From Methanoculleus methanifontis (GTDB taxonomy: Archaea; Halobacteriota; Methanomicrobia; Methanomicrobiales; Methanoculleaceae), in contig NZ_VCYI01000006.1 in the NCBI RefSeq assembly GCF_030464365.1, positions 88,262-152,261 of the forward strand: a stretch of 64,000 bases of DNA, read 5' to 3'. This document shows, one piece after another, positions 37,932-47,036 of this stretch (its first letter is position 1; each line of letters opens with the position of its first letter). Both the position numbers and the translations under genes were made by a program. The notes below the pieces were generated by a model. The model made no database searches. It worked only from the letters and a program-made list of their open reading frames with translations, and was not told where the DNA came from.

Positions 37932-38527
37932 TTGAGTATGGACGTAACGCCCTCGGCGAGGGGGCGACGATATTCGAGCCGGTGACCGTCGGGTTTCCCT
38001 CCCGCGACCGGATGGGAGAGAGCGACTACCCCGGCACCACCATCGGGAGGGGCGCCGTCCTCCGGTCGGGCACGATCATCTACTGCGACGTCGTGATCGG
38101 CGATGCCTTTCAGACCGGCCATAACGTGCTGATCCGCGAAAAGACGACCATCGGCGACCGCGTGGCGATCGGGACAGCAGCGGTGATCGAGGGCGACTGC
38201 ACTATCGGCGACGACGTCCGGCTCCAGAGCCTGGTCTACGTCCCCACCGGCGCCCGGATCGGCGACCGGGTCTTTGTCGGCCCGAACGCCGTGCTGACGA
38301 ACGACCGCTACCCGCCCGGCCCGCACGAGTCTCTCCGGGGGCCGGTGATCGGGGACGATGCCGTCATCGGTGCGAACGCGACGATCCTCCCCGGCGTCAC
38401 CGTCGGTGAGGGTGCGTTCGTCGCCGCCGGTGCGGTGGTGACGAAGGATGTTCCGCCGGGAATGCTCGCAGTGGGAACTCCCGCACGGTTCCGACCGCTC
38501 CCCCCTGAAGCGAGGCGGTGCCGGTGA
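37928..38527 (+). CDS. Left-handed beta-helix sugar N-acetyltransferase
   Basis: A 199-residue hexapeptide-repeat acyltransferase (repeats such as VIGDAFQTGHNVLI, TIGDRVAIGTAAVI, VIGDDAVIGANATI) ending VGTPARFRPLP. This matches WbpD/WlbB-type enzymes that acetylate the 3-amino group of a UDP-sugar. The next gene is a DegT aminotransferase, the enzyme acting just before it in such a pathway. Together they suggest a UDP-2,3-diacetamido sugar, as in methanogen N-glycans. Confidence 0.84.
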   Translation: MIEYGRNALGEGATIFEPVTVGFPSRDRMGESDYPGTTIGRGAVLRSGTIIYCDVVIGDAFQTGHNVLIREKTTIGDRVAIGTAAVIEGDCTIGDDVRLQSLVYVPTGARIGDRVFVGPNAVLTNDRYPPGPHESLRGPVIGDDAVIGANATILPGVTVGEGAFVAAGAVVTKDVPPGMLAVGTPARFRPLPPEARRCR

Positions 38528-39615
38528 AGATCCCCGTCGCCCGCCCGCTCGTCGGCGAGGAGGAGATCGCGGCCGTTGCCGATGTGATGCGGTCGGGGAT
38601 GCTGGCCCAGGGGTCGGTCGTTACGGAGTTCGAGTCACGGTTCGCGGACTACTGCGGTGCCGCCCACGCCGTCGGCGTCAACTCGGGAACCGCGGCGCTC
38701 CACGCGGCCCTCCTCGCCGCCGGTGTCGAACCGGGGGACTCGGTGATCGTTCCGGCGTTCACGTTCTTTGCGACAGCGTCAAGCGTCTCGATGTGCGGGG
38801 CGACACCGCTCTTTGCGGACGTCGATCCGGAGACGTTCAACATCGACCCTGACTCGGTCGGGGCCCTTATCCGGCCCGACACCCGGGCGGTCGTCGGGGT
38901 CCACCTCTTCGGGCAGCCGTTCGACGTCGGTGCGGTTCGCGAGGTCTGCGACGACCACAACCTCGTCCTCGTCGAGGACGCAGCCCAGGCGCACGGCGCG
39001 GAGTACCACGGGAAACGGGCGGGGAGCCTCGCCGACCTCGCCTGCTTCTCGTTTTACCCGACGAAGAACATGACCACCGGCGAGGGCGGCATGGTCACGA
39101 CCGACGACGATGCCCTTGCGGAACGCGTCCGGCTCCTCATCAACCACGGCCAGAGCCAGAAGTACCTTCACTCGGCGATCGGCTACAACTACCGGATGAC
39201 GAACATCGACGCCGCGATCGGCCTCGTGCAGCTCGGCCGGCTCGAGGGCTTCAACGAGCGCCGGATCGCGAACGCCCGGTACCTCGACCGCCACCTCGCG
39301 GGCACGGGGCTCGCGACGCCCTGCGTCGCACCGGGCGTCCGGCACGTCTACCACCAGTACGTCGTGAAGGTTCCCGGCGATTATCCGCTCTCAAGGGACG
39401 CGTTCATGAACGCTCTCGCAGAGCGGGCGATCGGGACCGCCGTCCACTACCCCATCCCCGTCAACCGGCAGCCGGTCTACGAGAGCGAGCCCGCTTCCTG
39501 CCCGGTATCGGACAGCCTCGCGGCATCGGTCGTGAGCCTGCCCGTTCATCCGGCGGTGACGGACGAAGAACTGGCGTATATCTGCGATATGGTGCGAGAA
39601 CTCCAGACCCCATAA
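38524..39615 (+). CDS. DegT/DnrJ/EryC1/StrS sugar aminotransferase
   Basis: A 363-residue PLP enzyme. The PLP Lys is in FYPTKNMTTGEGGM, the cofactor Asp in LVEDAAQAHGAEY, and the Ser/Thr phosphate cup in GVNSGTAALHAAL. It transfers an amino group to a keto-sugar nucleotide (WbpE-like role fits the context). The GTG at 38524 is preferred over 38518 because GAGG lies 8 bases upstream and it overlaps the acetyltransferase stop. The UDP-sugar dehydrogenase and oxidase partners are not in the window. Confidence 0.9.
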   Translation: MKIPVARPLVGEEEIAAVADVMRSGMLAQGSVVTEFESRFADYCGAAHAVGVNSGTAALHAALLAAGVEPGDSVIVPAFTFFATASSVSMCGATPLFADVDPETFNIDPDSVGALIRPDTRAVVGVHLFGQPFDVGAVREVCDDHNLVLVEDAAQAHGAEYHGKRAGSLADLACFSFYPTKNMTTGEGGMVTTDDDALAERVRLLINHGQSQKYLHSAIGYNYRMTNIDAAIGLVQLGRLEGFNERRIANARYLDRHLAGTGLATPCVAPGVRHVYHQYVVKVPGDYPLSRDAFMNALAERAIGTAVHYPIPVNRQPVYESEPASCPVSDSLAASVVSLPVHPAVTDEELAYICDMVRELQTP

Positions 39616-39635
39616 GCCACTAACCTACGATAACG

Positions 39636-40778
39636 ATGAACATCCTCCTCGTCTCCACCCAGGACTACATCCACCACCCGATCCCCTCGAGGCACCACAA
39701 CATCTTCGAGGAGCTCGCGACACGGCACGAGGTCCACGTGCCTCACTTCCACGTCAGCCGGGGCAAGGAGCGCGAGACCCTTCTTCACGTCCACGAAGCG
39801 ACGCGATTTCCCGTCGAGAGCCCGTTCCTTCACTATACCCTGAACGCACCCCGCCACCACCGGGTCATCAGCGAGATCATCCGCGACCACGATATCGACG
39901 TCGTCGTCGGGGCTCACGTTCTCGCGGGGACGGCGATGGTCAAAGCGGCGAAGAAGTCCGGCGTGCCGGTGATCTTCGACCTCAAAGACTGGTTCCCCGA
40001 CTCCGCCGCCGCCTACTACAAAAACCCTGCCGTCAAGTGGCTGCTCCGGGAAGGCGTCCTCAATATCACCCGCTACAACCTGGACCACAGCGACGTCGTC
40101 ACGACGGTCTCACCCGGACTCGTCGAGAAACTCCGCCGATACGGCTACGAGGCCGAACTGATCACGAACGGCGTCGACACCGACCTCTTCCGCCCGACCG
40201 ACGATGGGGCGATGCGCTCGGCACTCAATATCGCCCCCGACGCCTTCGTGCTCGGGTTTGCGGGGGCGGTCGAGCGGTGGTACGCCCTCGACGAGGTGAT
40301 CCGAACGTTCCCACAAGTCCTCGAGCGGCACCCCAACGCAGAACTCCTGATCGTCGGCGGTTCGCTCTTCACCGATTACCTGGACGAACTGCGGGCGCTC
40401 GCTGCCCGGCTCGGGATCGCTGGCAGAGTACACTTCACCGGTGCCGTCGACTACCCTGACCTCCCCGACTACATCGCGCCGATGGACCTCTGCCTCATCC
40501 CGCTCTCTCCACCCCAGTGGATCGATATCGCGCTCCCGAACAAGTACTTCGAGTACTCGGCATGCGGAAAACCGATCCTCTCGACCCCCATCCCCGATAT
40601 GCTCCGGATGGGCGGCGACCATATCGCCGTCTACCGGAATAAAGTTGAGTTCCTCGAGCGGGTCGACGAACTGGCTCTCGCCCCGGGGCGGTGCCCGGCC
40701 GGGGTGGAGGAGCACAGCTGGAAGAAGAAGGCGGAGGCGTTCGAGAAGATCTTTGAGCAAGTGACGGGAACACGCTGA
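39636..40778 (+). CDS. GT4-family glycosyltransferase
   Basis: A 380-residue GT-B fold enzyme. The N-terminal half has VFDLKDWFPDSA-like FDLKDWFPDS and HSDVVTTVSPGLVEKL; the C-terminal half has the family motif LITNGVDTDLF, GFAGAVERWYALDEVI, and the donor site with PNKYFEYSACGKPIL. It lacks membrane helices and would add a sugar to a lipid-linked glycan on the cytoplasmic side. It sits between sugar-nucleotide genes and AglB, so N-glycan assembly is likely. Confidence 0.87.
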   Translation: MNILLVSTQDYIHHPIPSRHHNIFEELATRHEVHVPHFHVSRGKERETLLHVHEATRFPVESPFLHYTLNAPRHHRVISEIIRDHDIDVVVGAHVLAGTAMVKAAKKSGVPVIFDLKDWFPDSAAAYYKNPAVKWLLREGVLNITRYNLDHSDVVTTVSPGLVEKLRRYGYEAELITNGVDTDLFRPTDDGAMRSALNIAPDAFVLGFAGAVERWYALDEVIRTFPQVLERHPNAELLIVGGSLFTDYLDELRALAARLGIAGRVHFTGAVDYPDLPDYIAPMDLCLIPLSPPQWIDIALPNKYFEYSACGKPILSTPIPDMLRMGGDHIAVYRNKVEFLERVDELALAPGRCPAGVEEHSWKKKAEAFEKIFEQVTGTR

Positions 40779-40860
40779 AATCCACCCTTTTTCCGGCGCC
40801 ACAGATACGCCAAGGTTATTAATGGTTCGAGGGAAACAGATTCTTAACAAGGAGTGTCCG

Positions 40861-43506
40861 ATGGCTCAGATGGATCTCAAAAAGTACCAACCCTACATCA
40901 TCATTGGTATCATCATCCTGTTTGCCCTGCTCACGCTCTGGACGCGGGGCATCCCTTCGGAAGGTCTGGTGACCGCCGAAGGTGTCAATCTCCTCGGCAA
41001 CGACCCCTGGTACAGTCTCCGCCAGGTGGAGCAGAGCGTCGCGAACTTCCCGAACTACGCCTGGTTCGATGCGATGACGTTCTACCCGACCGGCGACGTC
41101 GTCTACTGGGGACCGCTCTTCGTTCAGATCGCAGCAGCGCTCTGCGTCCTCACCGGCGCGGCGACGCGCCCCGAGATCATGCTGGTCGCGTCCTGGGTTC
41201 CGCCGCTGATGGCCGTCGCGATGGTCCCGGTCATCTACCTGCTCGCGAGAAAGATTGCCGACTGGAAGACCGGCCTCATCGCAGCGGGCCTGATTGCGGT
41301 CATCGGCAGCAACTACGCCTACCGATCCCTCTTCGGGTTCGTCGACCACCATATCGCGGAGACACTCTTCTCGACGATCTTCGTCCTCGCCTACGTCGTG
41401 GCGCTGCTCGCGGCACGCGACCGGCCGCTCTCCCCGAAGAATGTTGAAACCCTGAAGATCCCGGTTATCACGGCGGCTCTCGCCGGTGTCGCGTACCTCC
41501 TCGGGTTCTTCAACATGCCGACGATGGTTCTCTTCGCACTCATCGTTGTAGCCTTCACTCTGGTCCAGTTCATCCTCGACTTCTTCCAGGAGAGATCGAG
41601 CGAGTATCTGGTTCTCGTAAACGCCGTTGTCTTCGGTGTCGTCATCATCGGGGCGGCGGCATTCGGCTTCCCGCACTCTGGACTCGGCCTCTCCCTGTAC
41701 AGCGTCGGGCACGTCATTGCTTACGCCGGCCTCATCGCAGGCACGCTCGCGCTCTACGGGCTCTCGGTCTTCCTGAAAGACCGCCCGAAGTACTACTATC
41801 CGGCCGCGCTCGCGGCCGTCGCGGCACTCGCCGTCGCGGTGCTCTACTTCGCCCTGCCCGACATCTACAACCTCCTGATATCGAGCCTCATCTCCTTCTT
41901 CGGTGAGCGACCGGTCACCACGACCGTCCAGGAAGCCCGGGCCTGGTCGTTTGCCGCCGCCTGGGCGACGTTCCACTGGGGCCTCGTCCTCGCGGCCGGC
42001 GGGGCCGTAGCCCTCCTCTGGCAGAACCTTGAACGGGTGAACCCGGCCCACGTCTTCGTCCTGATCTGGTCGGCGATCATCCTGGCATCGACGGCCGCAC
42101 ACGTCCGGTACGAGTACTACCTCGCAGCAAACATCGCCCTGCTCGCAGCAGTCTTCGCAGGCGCGGTCATAAACGCGACCTGGAAAGACGTCGGGCGCCT
42201 CCTCGGGAGAGGGAGCGGCAGCAAGGCTACCCCCGCACCTGAGGCCATCGAGAAGCAGGAGATGCCAAAGAAGGGCAAGAAGGGTGGCAAGGCTCCCGAT
42301 ACCCGGAAGACGAAAAACCCCAAACGGGATCAGCCCGATTATCTCAAAGTCGGAGCGCTCGCCGCGGTCGTCGCTGTCACGCTCCTCTTTGCCGGGACAT
42401 CCCTCATGGGGAACATCGCTCTCGCCAACAGCGCGAAGTACGGCGGCATCGACTCGGAGTGGATGGAGGCGCTTGAGTGGATGGGCGAGAACACCCCCGA
42501 CCCCGGCGTCGATTACTACGCGATCTACGACAAAGAGACCTTCACCTACCCCGAAGAGTCCTACGGCGTCATGTCCTGGTGGGACTACGGTCACTGGATA
42601 ACCTTCATCGCCCAGCGGATCCCGAACAACAACCCCTTCCAGCACGGGGTCTCCGGACCGAACGGCTCCGCGACCTACCTCGTCTCGACCGACGAAGCGG
42701 CCGCAAACCAGATCCTTGACAACATCGGCACCCGCTACGTCATCACCGACATCCAGCTCGACACCTCAAAGTTCCACGCCCCGGCAACCTGGGCAGACCC
42801 CGACGTGGGGCAAGAGCCCTTCCAGCCCTACTTCCTCCTCCCGGAGAGCGCGGGCTCGACGAATTACCAGGCGGTGCCGTTCAACACCCAGGAATACTAC
42901 CTGACGATGGTCTCCCGGCTCCACAACTTCGATGGGTCCATGACCGATCCGACAGAGGCATCGGTGATCTACGCCGAGTACCTGGAACCGGCCGCGGCGA
43001 ACACCTCCCTCCCGGTCATCACGCGCACAGTGCAGATGAACGCCACCGCAGGCGCGGCCGCGGTGGAAGCCTACAACAGAGATGCGCCGGCGGGGTCGGG
43101 TGCGACGCTCCTGAACATGTATTACCAGTTCCAGGGAGACTCGATCCTCCACCCGCTTGAGCGGGTGCCGGCGCTCCAGCACTACCGGCTCGTCCACGAG
43201 ACGCCCCGGAACGTCTACGGCAACGTCGGTGAAGGCGGGCCCGATCTCAAGACGGTCAAGATATTCGAGTACGTCCCCGGAGCCACCATCAGGGGCGAAG
43301 GGATCATCGAAGTCCCCATCGTCACGAACACCGGCCGGGAGTTTACCTACCGGCAGGAGAGCGTGAACGGCACGTTCGTCGTCCCATACGCAACGTCCGG
43401 GTGGTCGGGCGAGGTGAAGGCGACCGGTCAGTATCGGATTGCGGACACCGGCCAGGCGTTCGACGTCACCGAAGAGGATGTCCAGCAGGGACGCACCATC
43501 AACTGA
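40861..43506 (+). CDS. aglB: Dolichyl-phosphooligosaccharide-protein glycotransferase
   Basis: An 881-residue STT3-type oligosaccharyltransferase. The N-terminal part has about 13 membrane helices; the early loop NDPWYSLRQVEQSVANFP and the acidic metal site precede them. The catalytic-site motif WWDYG is at about residue 573 (VMSWWDYGHWIT). A Lys/Gly-rich linker (PKKGKKGGK) joins membrane and soluble parts. It moves the lipid-linked glycan to Asn-X-Ser/Thr on S-layer and pilin proteins. AAGGAGT at 40850-40856 supports the ATG at 40861. Confidence 0.94.
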   Translation: MAQMDLKKYQPYIIIGIIILFALLTLWTRGIPSEGLVTAEGVNLLGNDPWYSLRQVEQSVANFPNYAWFDAMTFYPTGDVVYWGPLFVQIAAALCVLTGAATRPEIMLVASWVPPLMAVAMVPVIYLLARKIADWKTGLIAAGLIAVIGSNYAYRSLFGFVDHHIAETLFSTIFVLAYVVALLAARDRPLSPKNVETLKIPVITAALAGVAYLLGFFNMPTMVLFALIVVAFTLVQFILDFFQERSSEYLVLVNAVVFGVVIIGAAAFGFPHSGLGLSLYSVGHVIAYAGLIAGTLALYGLSVFLKDRPKYYYPAALAAVAALAVAVLYFALPDIYNLLISSLISFFGERPVTTTVQEARAWSFAAAWATFHWGLVLAAGGAVALLWQNLERVNPAHVFVLIWSAIILASTAAHVRYEYYLAANIALLAAVFAGAVINATWKDVGRLLGRGSGSKATPAPEAIEKQEMPKKGKKGGKAPDTRKTKNPKRDQPDYLKVGALAAVVAVTLLFAGTSLMGNIALANSAKYGGIDSEWMEALEWMGENTPDPGVDYYAIYDKETFTYPEESYGVMSWWDYGHWITFIAQRIPNNNPFQHGVSGPNGSATYLVSTDEAAANQILDNIGTRYVITDIQLDTSKFHAPATWADPDVGQEPFQPYFLLPESAGSTNYQAVPFNTQEYYLTMVSRLHNFDGSMTDPTEASVIYAEYLEPAAANTSLPVITRTVQMNATAGAAAVEAYNRDAPAGSGATLLNMYYQFQGDSILHPLERVPALQHYRLVHETPRNVYGNVGEGGPDLKTVKIFEYVPGATIRGEGIIEVPIVTNTGREFTYRQESVNGTFVVPYATSGWSGEVKATGQYRIADTGQAFDVTEEDVQQGRTIN

Positions 43507-43511
43507 CGAGG

Positions 43512-44480
43512 ATGCGGTCTTCAGTCATCTACGGTGACGTCTTTACCAGGCACGACATGGAGGCTCACCCCGAGTCGGGTGCCCGGTTACGGGCGGCCCT
43601 CTCGGGGATCCCAAAAAACGTGAGGTGGCGTGCTCCCGTCCGCGCCACCGAGACCGATCTCGCGCGGGTTCACGACCCGCGATACATCAGGTGGGTGCGG
43701 GAGATGGCGACGGGGACCTGTTTTCTGGACGTGAACACCTACGTCACCTGCCACTCCTTCGATGCCGCATCCTACGCCGCCGGGTCGACCTTTGCGGCAG
43801 TGGAGCGGACACTCGACGGCGAGCACCTCTTCGCCCTGGTCCGTCCCCCGGGCCACCACGCCGAACCCGACCGGGCGATGGGGTTCTGCATCTTCAACAA
43901 CGCCGCCGTCGCGGCGGCGAAAGCACTCCAGTCGGTCGACCGGGTGGCGATCCTCGACTGGGATCTGCACCACGGCAACGGCACCCAGACGGCTTTTTAC
44001 GGGAGCGACCGGGTGCTCTACTGCTCGGTGCACGAGGAGAACAGTTTCCCGAAGACCGGGTGGGTGGACGAGATCGGCACCGGGAGAGGCCGGGGGTATA
44101 CCCTCAACGCCCCTCTTCGCGCGGGCTCGACCATCGCCGATTACGCGCAGGTCTTCGAAGAAATCTTTGTCCCGGCAATCGCCCGGTTCCGCCCCGACGT
44201 CCTGATCATCTCGGCCGGGCAGGACAGTCTCGCCGACGACGAGCACGGGCGGATGAACCTCGAGCCCGAGGACTACGGCGTGCTTGCCGGGATGCTCGTC
44301 GACGGCACGGATCTCCCCCTTGCGCTGACGCTTGAGGGGGGCTACGGCCCGTCGATCGGGGAGGCGATCCGCGCAATATTCGAGGCCCTCGCAGGGAAGC
44401 GGTTCGAGCCTCCGGAGAGGCCGCTGAACCGCGGCACGGAGAGGGTCGTGGATCTCCTGAAGAAGGTCAGGTTCTGTTAA
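43512..44480 (+). CDS. AcuC/histone deacetylase family protein
   Basis: A 322-residue class II-type HDAC-fold hydrolase. Zinc and charge-relay motifs are clear: RPPGHHAEPDRAMGFCIFNN, ILDWDLHHGNGTQTAFY and ISAGQDSLADDEHG, followed by LEGGYG. The family removes acetyl groups from lysines or polyamines. It starts five bases after the aglB stop, which suggests co-transcription but not an obvious role in glycosylation. The sequence after it is the repeat region. Confidence 0.9.
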   Translation: MRSSVIYGDVFTRHDMEAHPESGARLRAALSGIPKNVRWRAPVRATETDLARVHDPRYIRWVREMATGTCFLDVNTYVTCHSFDAASYAAGSTFAAVERTLDGEHLFALVRPPGHHAEPDRAMGFCIFNNAAVAAAKALQSVDRVAILDWDLHHGNGTQTAFYGSDRVLYCSVHEENSFPKTGWVDEIGTGRGRGYTLNAPLRAGSTIADYAQVFEEIFVPAIARFRPDVLIISAGQDSLADDEHGRMNLEPEDYGVLAGMLVDGTDLPLALTLEGGYGPSIGEAIRAIFEALAGKRFEPPERPLNRGTERVVDLLKKVRFC

Positions 44481-44511
44481 GCAGCCCCTTTCGACAGGCA
44501 AATAGGCCGTC

Positions 44512-44870
44512 GCATTTCGCGTGAGGACGTATCATCACTTGTAAAACAGTTAACTCACGCGAAGCCGCGAAGAACGCGAAGATCGGTGTATATGAGAGCA
44601 ACTCTCCTTCGAAGCCTGATGGCTTCTCATGCTCCTGCCCTTCGGCCAGTCGCACTTCGAAGCCTGATGGCTTCTCATGCTCGCTACACTCGCACTTCGC
44701 ACCTGGCGGGGCTCATGCTCCTGCCCTTCGGCCAGTCGCACTTCGCGGCTTCGCGCCTTCGCGTGAGACTGCATCACTCCAGTACGCCGTTCACTCACGC
44801 GAAGAACGACTTCCCCTCTGGGGAAGGCGTTTGAGAAGCCGTAGGCTTCGAGCCGCGAAGAGCGCGAAGA
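44512..44870. repeat. CGCGAAG-type repeats and tandem 46-48 bp repeats
   Basis: This 410-base gene-free stretch (44481-44890) is built almost only from repeats. Outer arms TTCGCGTGAG (from 44516) and CTCACGCGAAG (44554-44582) match those at 1.1 kb. Three tandem units follow at 44607-44654, 44655-44694 and 44695-44740, sharing CTTCG...CATGCTC...TCGCA; the first two hold a hairpin GAAGCC-TGAT-GGCTTC. Further arms are at 44741-44767 and 44852-44869, and GAAGCCGTAGGCTTC lies at 44835-44849. Confidence 0.8.
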
Positions 44871-44890
44871 ACTCAAACGCCTGAAGCGCG

Positions 44891-46066
44891 TTACCCCTGC
44901 GCCGGCCGCTTCCGGTCGGGGTCCATATAGGAGACCTCGAAGCCCGGGACGATGACCCGGACCACCGGCACCGCTGTCTTTGAGAGGTCGCAGACGCAGA
45001 CCCTGTCTGTGTGGGGGCCGATCTCCTTGAGCGCCTGCTGGATGTCGAGGTCGAACCGCCGGGTGCTCGCATCGGGGACGGCGGTGATATCGACGGCATC
45101 CGCGTCGGCAAACCACATCTTGTTGATCCGCTTCAGCCGCTCGTATCCGGCCTTCCGGATGATCATCTCCCGCTGGGGGTCGGTGCGGCCGCCCTGCAGG
45201 TAACTCCCCCGGCTCTGGGCGACCTCGGTCAGGGCGCGGAGCGCGGCAATCTCCGGGGAGAGATGCGTCCCCGAACCGATGACGAGCATCGCCGGATCCT
45301 TCGTGACGGTATCGTCCGCGGCTGCCGCGACCGTGGGGATACCGGTCTTCCCGTCGAGCAGCCAGAGGTGGATATCGATCCCGTTCTCCTCGAACCGATC
45401 GATGACCTCGCGAGCGGCGCACTTCTTCTCGATGACGAGGCGGCGGCCGAGGTCGCGTTTTGCGTCGGCGACGCTGAGCGCGTCCCGCTCGATCACCTCA
45501 AAGAGGGCGTGCAGGATCGCCTCCTCGATGACGTTCCCTGATGCCAGCCCGTTCGTATCGCTCCGAAAGAGCGGGATCGCCATGCCGAGCGAGTCGTAGG
45601 GGTGGAAGACAGCGTTGCTCGGGACGTAGGTCTCCTCGTTATTCAAGAGATCCCATGCCGGCGTCCAGTGAACCTTCTCCCCCTGTTCGAACTCCCGGGG
45701 GAGGAGGAGGTCTTCGGGATGCACCGCCCTTCTCGGGCCGATCTCCTCGTACGTCGCGTACTCCATCCGGTCGCCCCGGTACTCGGCACAGTAGCGCTCG
45801 AGCGCCTCCATCATCGCCGAGACACGGGCGTGAACCGGCTCCTTGCCTTTTCCCGCGTGAACACGAGTCGCTCCCCGGGCCGCTCCCGGCCGAACCGCCG
45901 TAAAAACCGGGATCCCGATACGGTCGAGTGGTGTGACGTCGATGATCTCGGTGACGCCGATCTCCGTCATCAGCGGTTCCACGGCGGCACGGGTCTCCTC
46001 CGGAGACCGGGAACGGTGGGTTCCATCAAAGTATAGTTTCTCTACCGGACGAATCGTGATTGCCAT
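44891..46066 (-). CDS. ycaO: YcaO family protein, McrA-glycine thioamidation type
   Basis: A 391-residue YcaO ATP-dependent cyclodehydratase-like enzyme. Conserved parts include GKGKEPVHARVSAMMEALER for ATP/Mg binding, SNAVFHPY, TNGLASGN and EEAILHALFEVIERDA, and IALRALTEVAQSR-type ALTEVAQSRGSYLQGG. In methanogens this group (methanogenesis marker 1) makes thioglycine in the alpha subunit of methyl-coenzyme M reductase. The usual helper TfuA is not adjacent here. Neighbours DUF2098 and NikR also point to MCR/nickel biology. Confidence 0.88.
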   Translation of the reverse strand: MAITIRPVEKLYFDGTHRSRSPEETRAAVEPLMTEIGVTEIIDVTPLDRIGIPVFTAVRPGAARGATRVHAGKGKEPVHARVSAMMEALERYCAEYRGDRMEYATYEEIGPRRAVHPEDLLLPREFEQGEKVHWTPAWDLLNNEETYVPSNAVFHPYDSLGMAIPLFRSDTNGLASGNVIEEAILHALFEVIERDALSVADAKRDLGRRLVIEKKCAAREVIDRFEENGIDIHLWLLDGKTGIPTVAAAADDTVTKDPAMLVIGSGTHLSPEIAALRALTEVAQSRGSYLQGGRTDPQREMIIRKAGYERLKRINKMWFADADAVDITAVPDASTRRFDLDIQQALKEIGPHTDRVCVCDLSKTAVPVVRVIVPGFEVSYMDPDRKRPAQG

Positions 46067-46098
46067 TGAAGATACCTTGGAGGTGATACCTTAATAGT

Positions 46099-46410
46099 AT
46101 GGCAGATATACTACCTCTTATGAGCACGGATGACGTAGCAGTGGGCGCAGTCGTCCGGTACCCCCGCACCGGTACGACCGGCAAGGTCGTGCGGATCGAG
46201 GAGATCGACGGCCGGAGGTATGCCGAAATCGACAGCACCGGACTTTATTACCGGATGGACGAACTCATCGGCGCCGATAAAACGACCGGGAAGAGAGAGA
46301 GAGAAGACCGCTCTCTTGAGGACTACCTCAAGGAGCACCAGGAACTCCAGGAGCAACTCGAGGAGGTCTGGGAGAAAGGGATCGATCAGAGCTGCGAGGG
46401 CGGCGGTTAA
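46099..46410 (+). CDS. DUF2098 family protein
   Basis: A 103-residue methanogen protein. The N-terminal VGAVVRYPRTGTTGKVVRI and LYYRMDELI form a small beta barrel typical of DUF2098; the C-terminus is a charged helix (DYLKEHQELQEQLEEVW). Start at 46099, with GGAGGTGAT at 46079-46087; a second ATG at 46120 has no such site. It is divergent from ycaO, and its stop overlaps the convergent nikR end. Function unknown, but it is restricted largely to methanogens. Confidence 0.82.
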   Translation: MADILPLMSTDDVAVGAVVRYPRTGTTGKVVRIEEIDGRRYAEIDSTGLYYRMDELIGADKTTGKREREDRSLEDYLKEHQELQEQLEEVWEKGIDQSCEGGG

Positions 46411-46829
46411 CCCTCGACCGGTATGGTGGTGAGCTTCACCGCCTCAACACCTTTCTGTGCCATCAATCTCTCGGTAATATCCTTCAGTACGGCCCCGTCC
46501 CCCCGGATCAGGATCACTTCGAGGCACTTGTTGTGGGTCACGTGTGAGTGCAGAGATGCCTGAATGTTGCTGGCATACTGGTGCTGGATCTCGGTGAGCG
46601 TCTGGAGCAGGCCCCGCTGGTCATGCTCGTAGACCATGGTGATGACCCCCTGGCGCTCGCCTTTTACGTCGGATATCCACTGATAGTGCGTGATATAACT
46701 TCGTATTGAATCCCGTATCCCTTCGGAACGGGAGGAATACCCCCGGAGGCTCAGGATCTCGTCGAACTTATCGAGGAGGTTCTTGGGGAGAGAGATCCCG
46801 ATACGTGAAAGTTCAGTATCGCCTGGCAT
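46407..46829 (-). CDS. nikR: Nickel-responsive regulator NikR
   Basis: A 140-residue regulator: N-terminal ribbon-helix-helix (LSRIGISLPKNLLDKFDEIL, RSEGIRDSIRSYI) and a C-terminal ACT-like nickel-binding domain with SLHSHVTHNKCLEVILIRG, whose His, His and Cys are the nickel ligands. It should repress nickel uptake genes when nickel is plentiful. A TATA element lies at about 46861-46868, and a palindrome CATAC-TTC-GTATG at 46894-46906 is a possible binding site, though it differs from the E. coli NikR operator. Confidence 0.92.
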   Translation of the reverse strand: MPGDTELSRIGISLPKNLLDKFDEILSLRGYSSRSEGIRDSIRSYITHYQWISDVKGERQGVITMVYEHDQRGLLQTLTEIQHQYASNIQASLHSHVTHNKCLEVILIRGDGAVLKDITERLMAQKGVEAVKLTTIPVEG

Positions 46830-46893
46830 TGCGATCAGTTTTCATATCTCACTTCATAGAGTATAAATATTCGCTAACAACCAGGGCATTATT

Positions 46894-46906
46894 CATACTT
46901 CGTATG
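46894..46906. promoter_or_regulatory. 13-bp palindrome upstream of nikR
   Basis: CATAC-TTC-GTATG lies upstream of the minus-strand TATA box of nikR (about 46861-46868). It could serve nikR itself, but nothing in the sequence proves it. Confidence 0.35.
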
Positions 46907-47036
46907 CCGAACAGGAGGTGACAACCGGGAGATCGATGCGCGCACTATAAAAGAGCGGTACCGGGCGACAGAATAATCCCTACCGATTATGTATAAGTAG
47001 TGTCACTATATATTGGATAAGGAGGTTCGAAAACTT

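Noticed and set aside
40819..42645. 608-codon open frame on the minus strand across aglB
   Set aside because: Antisense to AglB, very rich in Asp/Glu/Arg with no fold-like pattern.
44512..44870. Repeat island as a CRISPR array
   Set aside because: Units are tandem without unique spacers and vary in length; no cas genes nearby.
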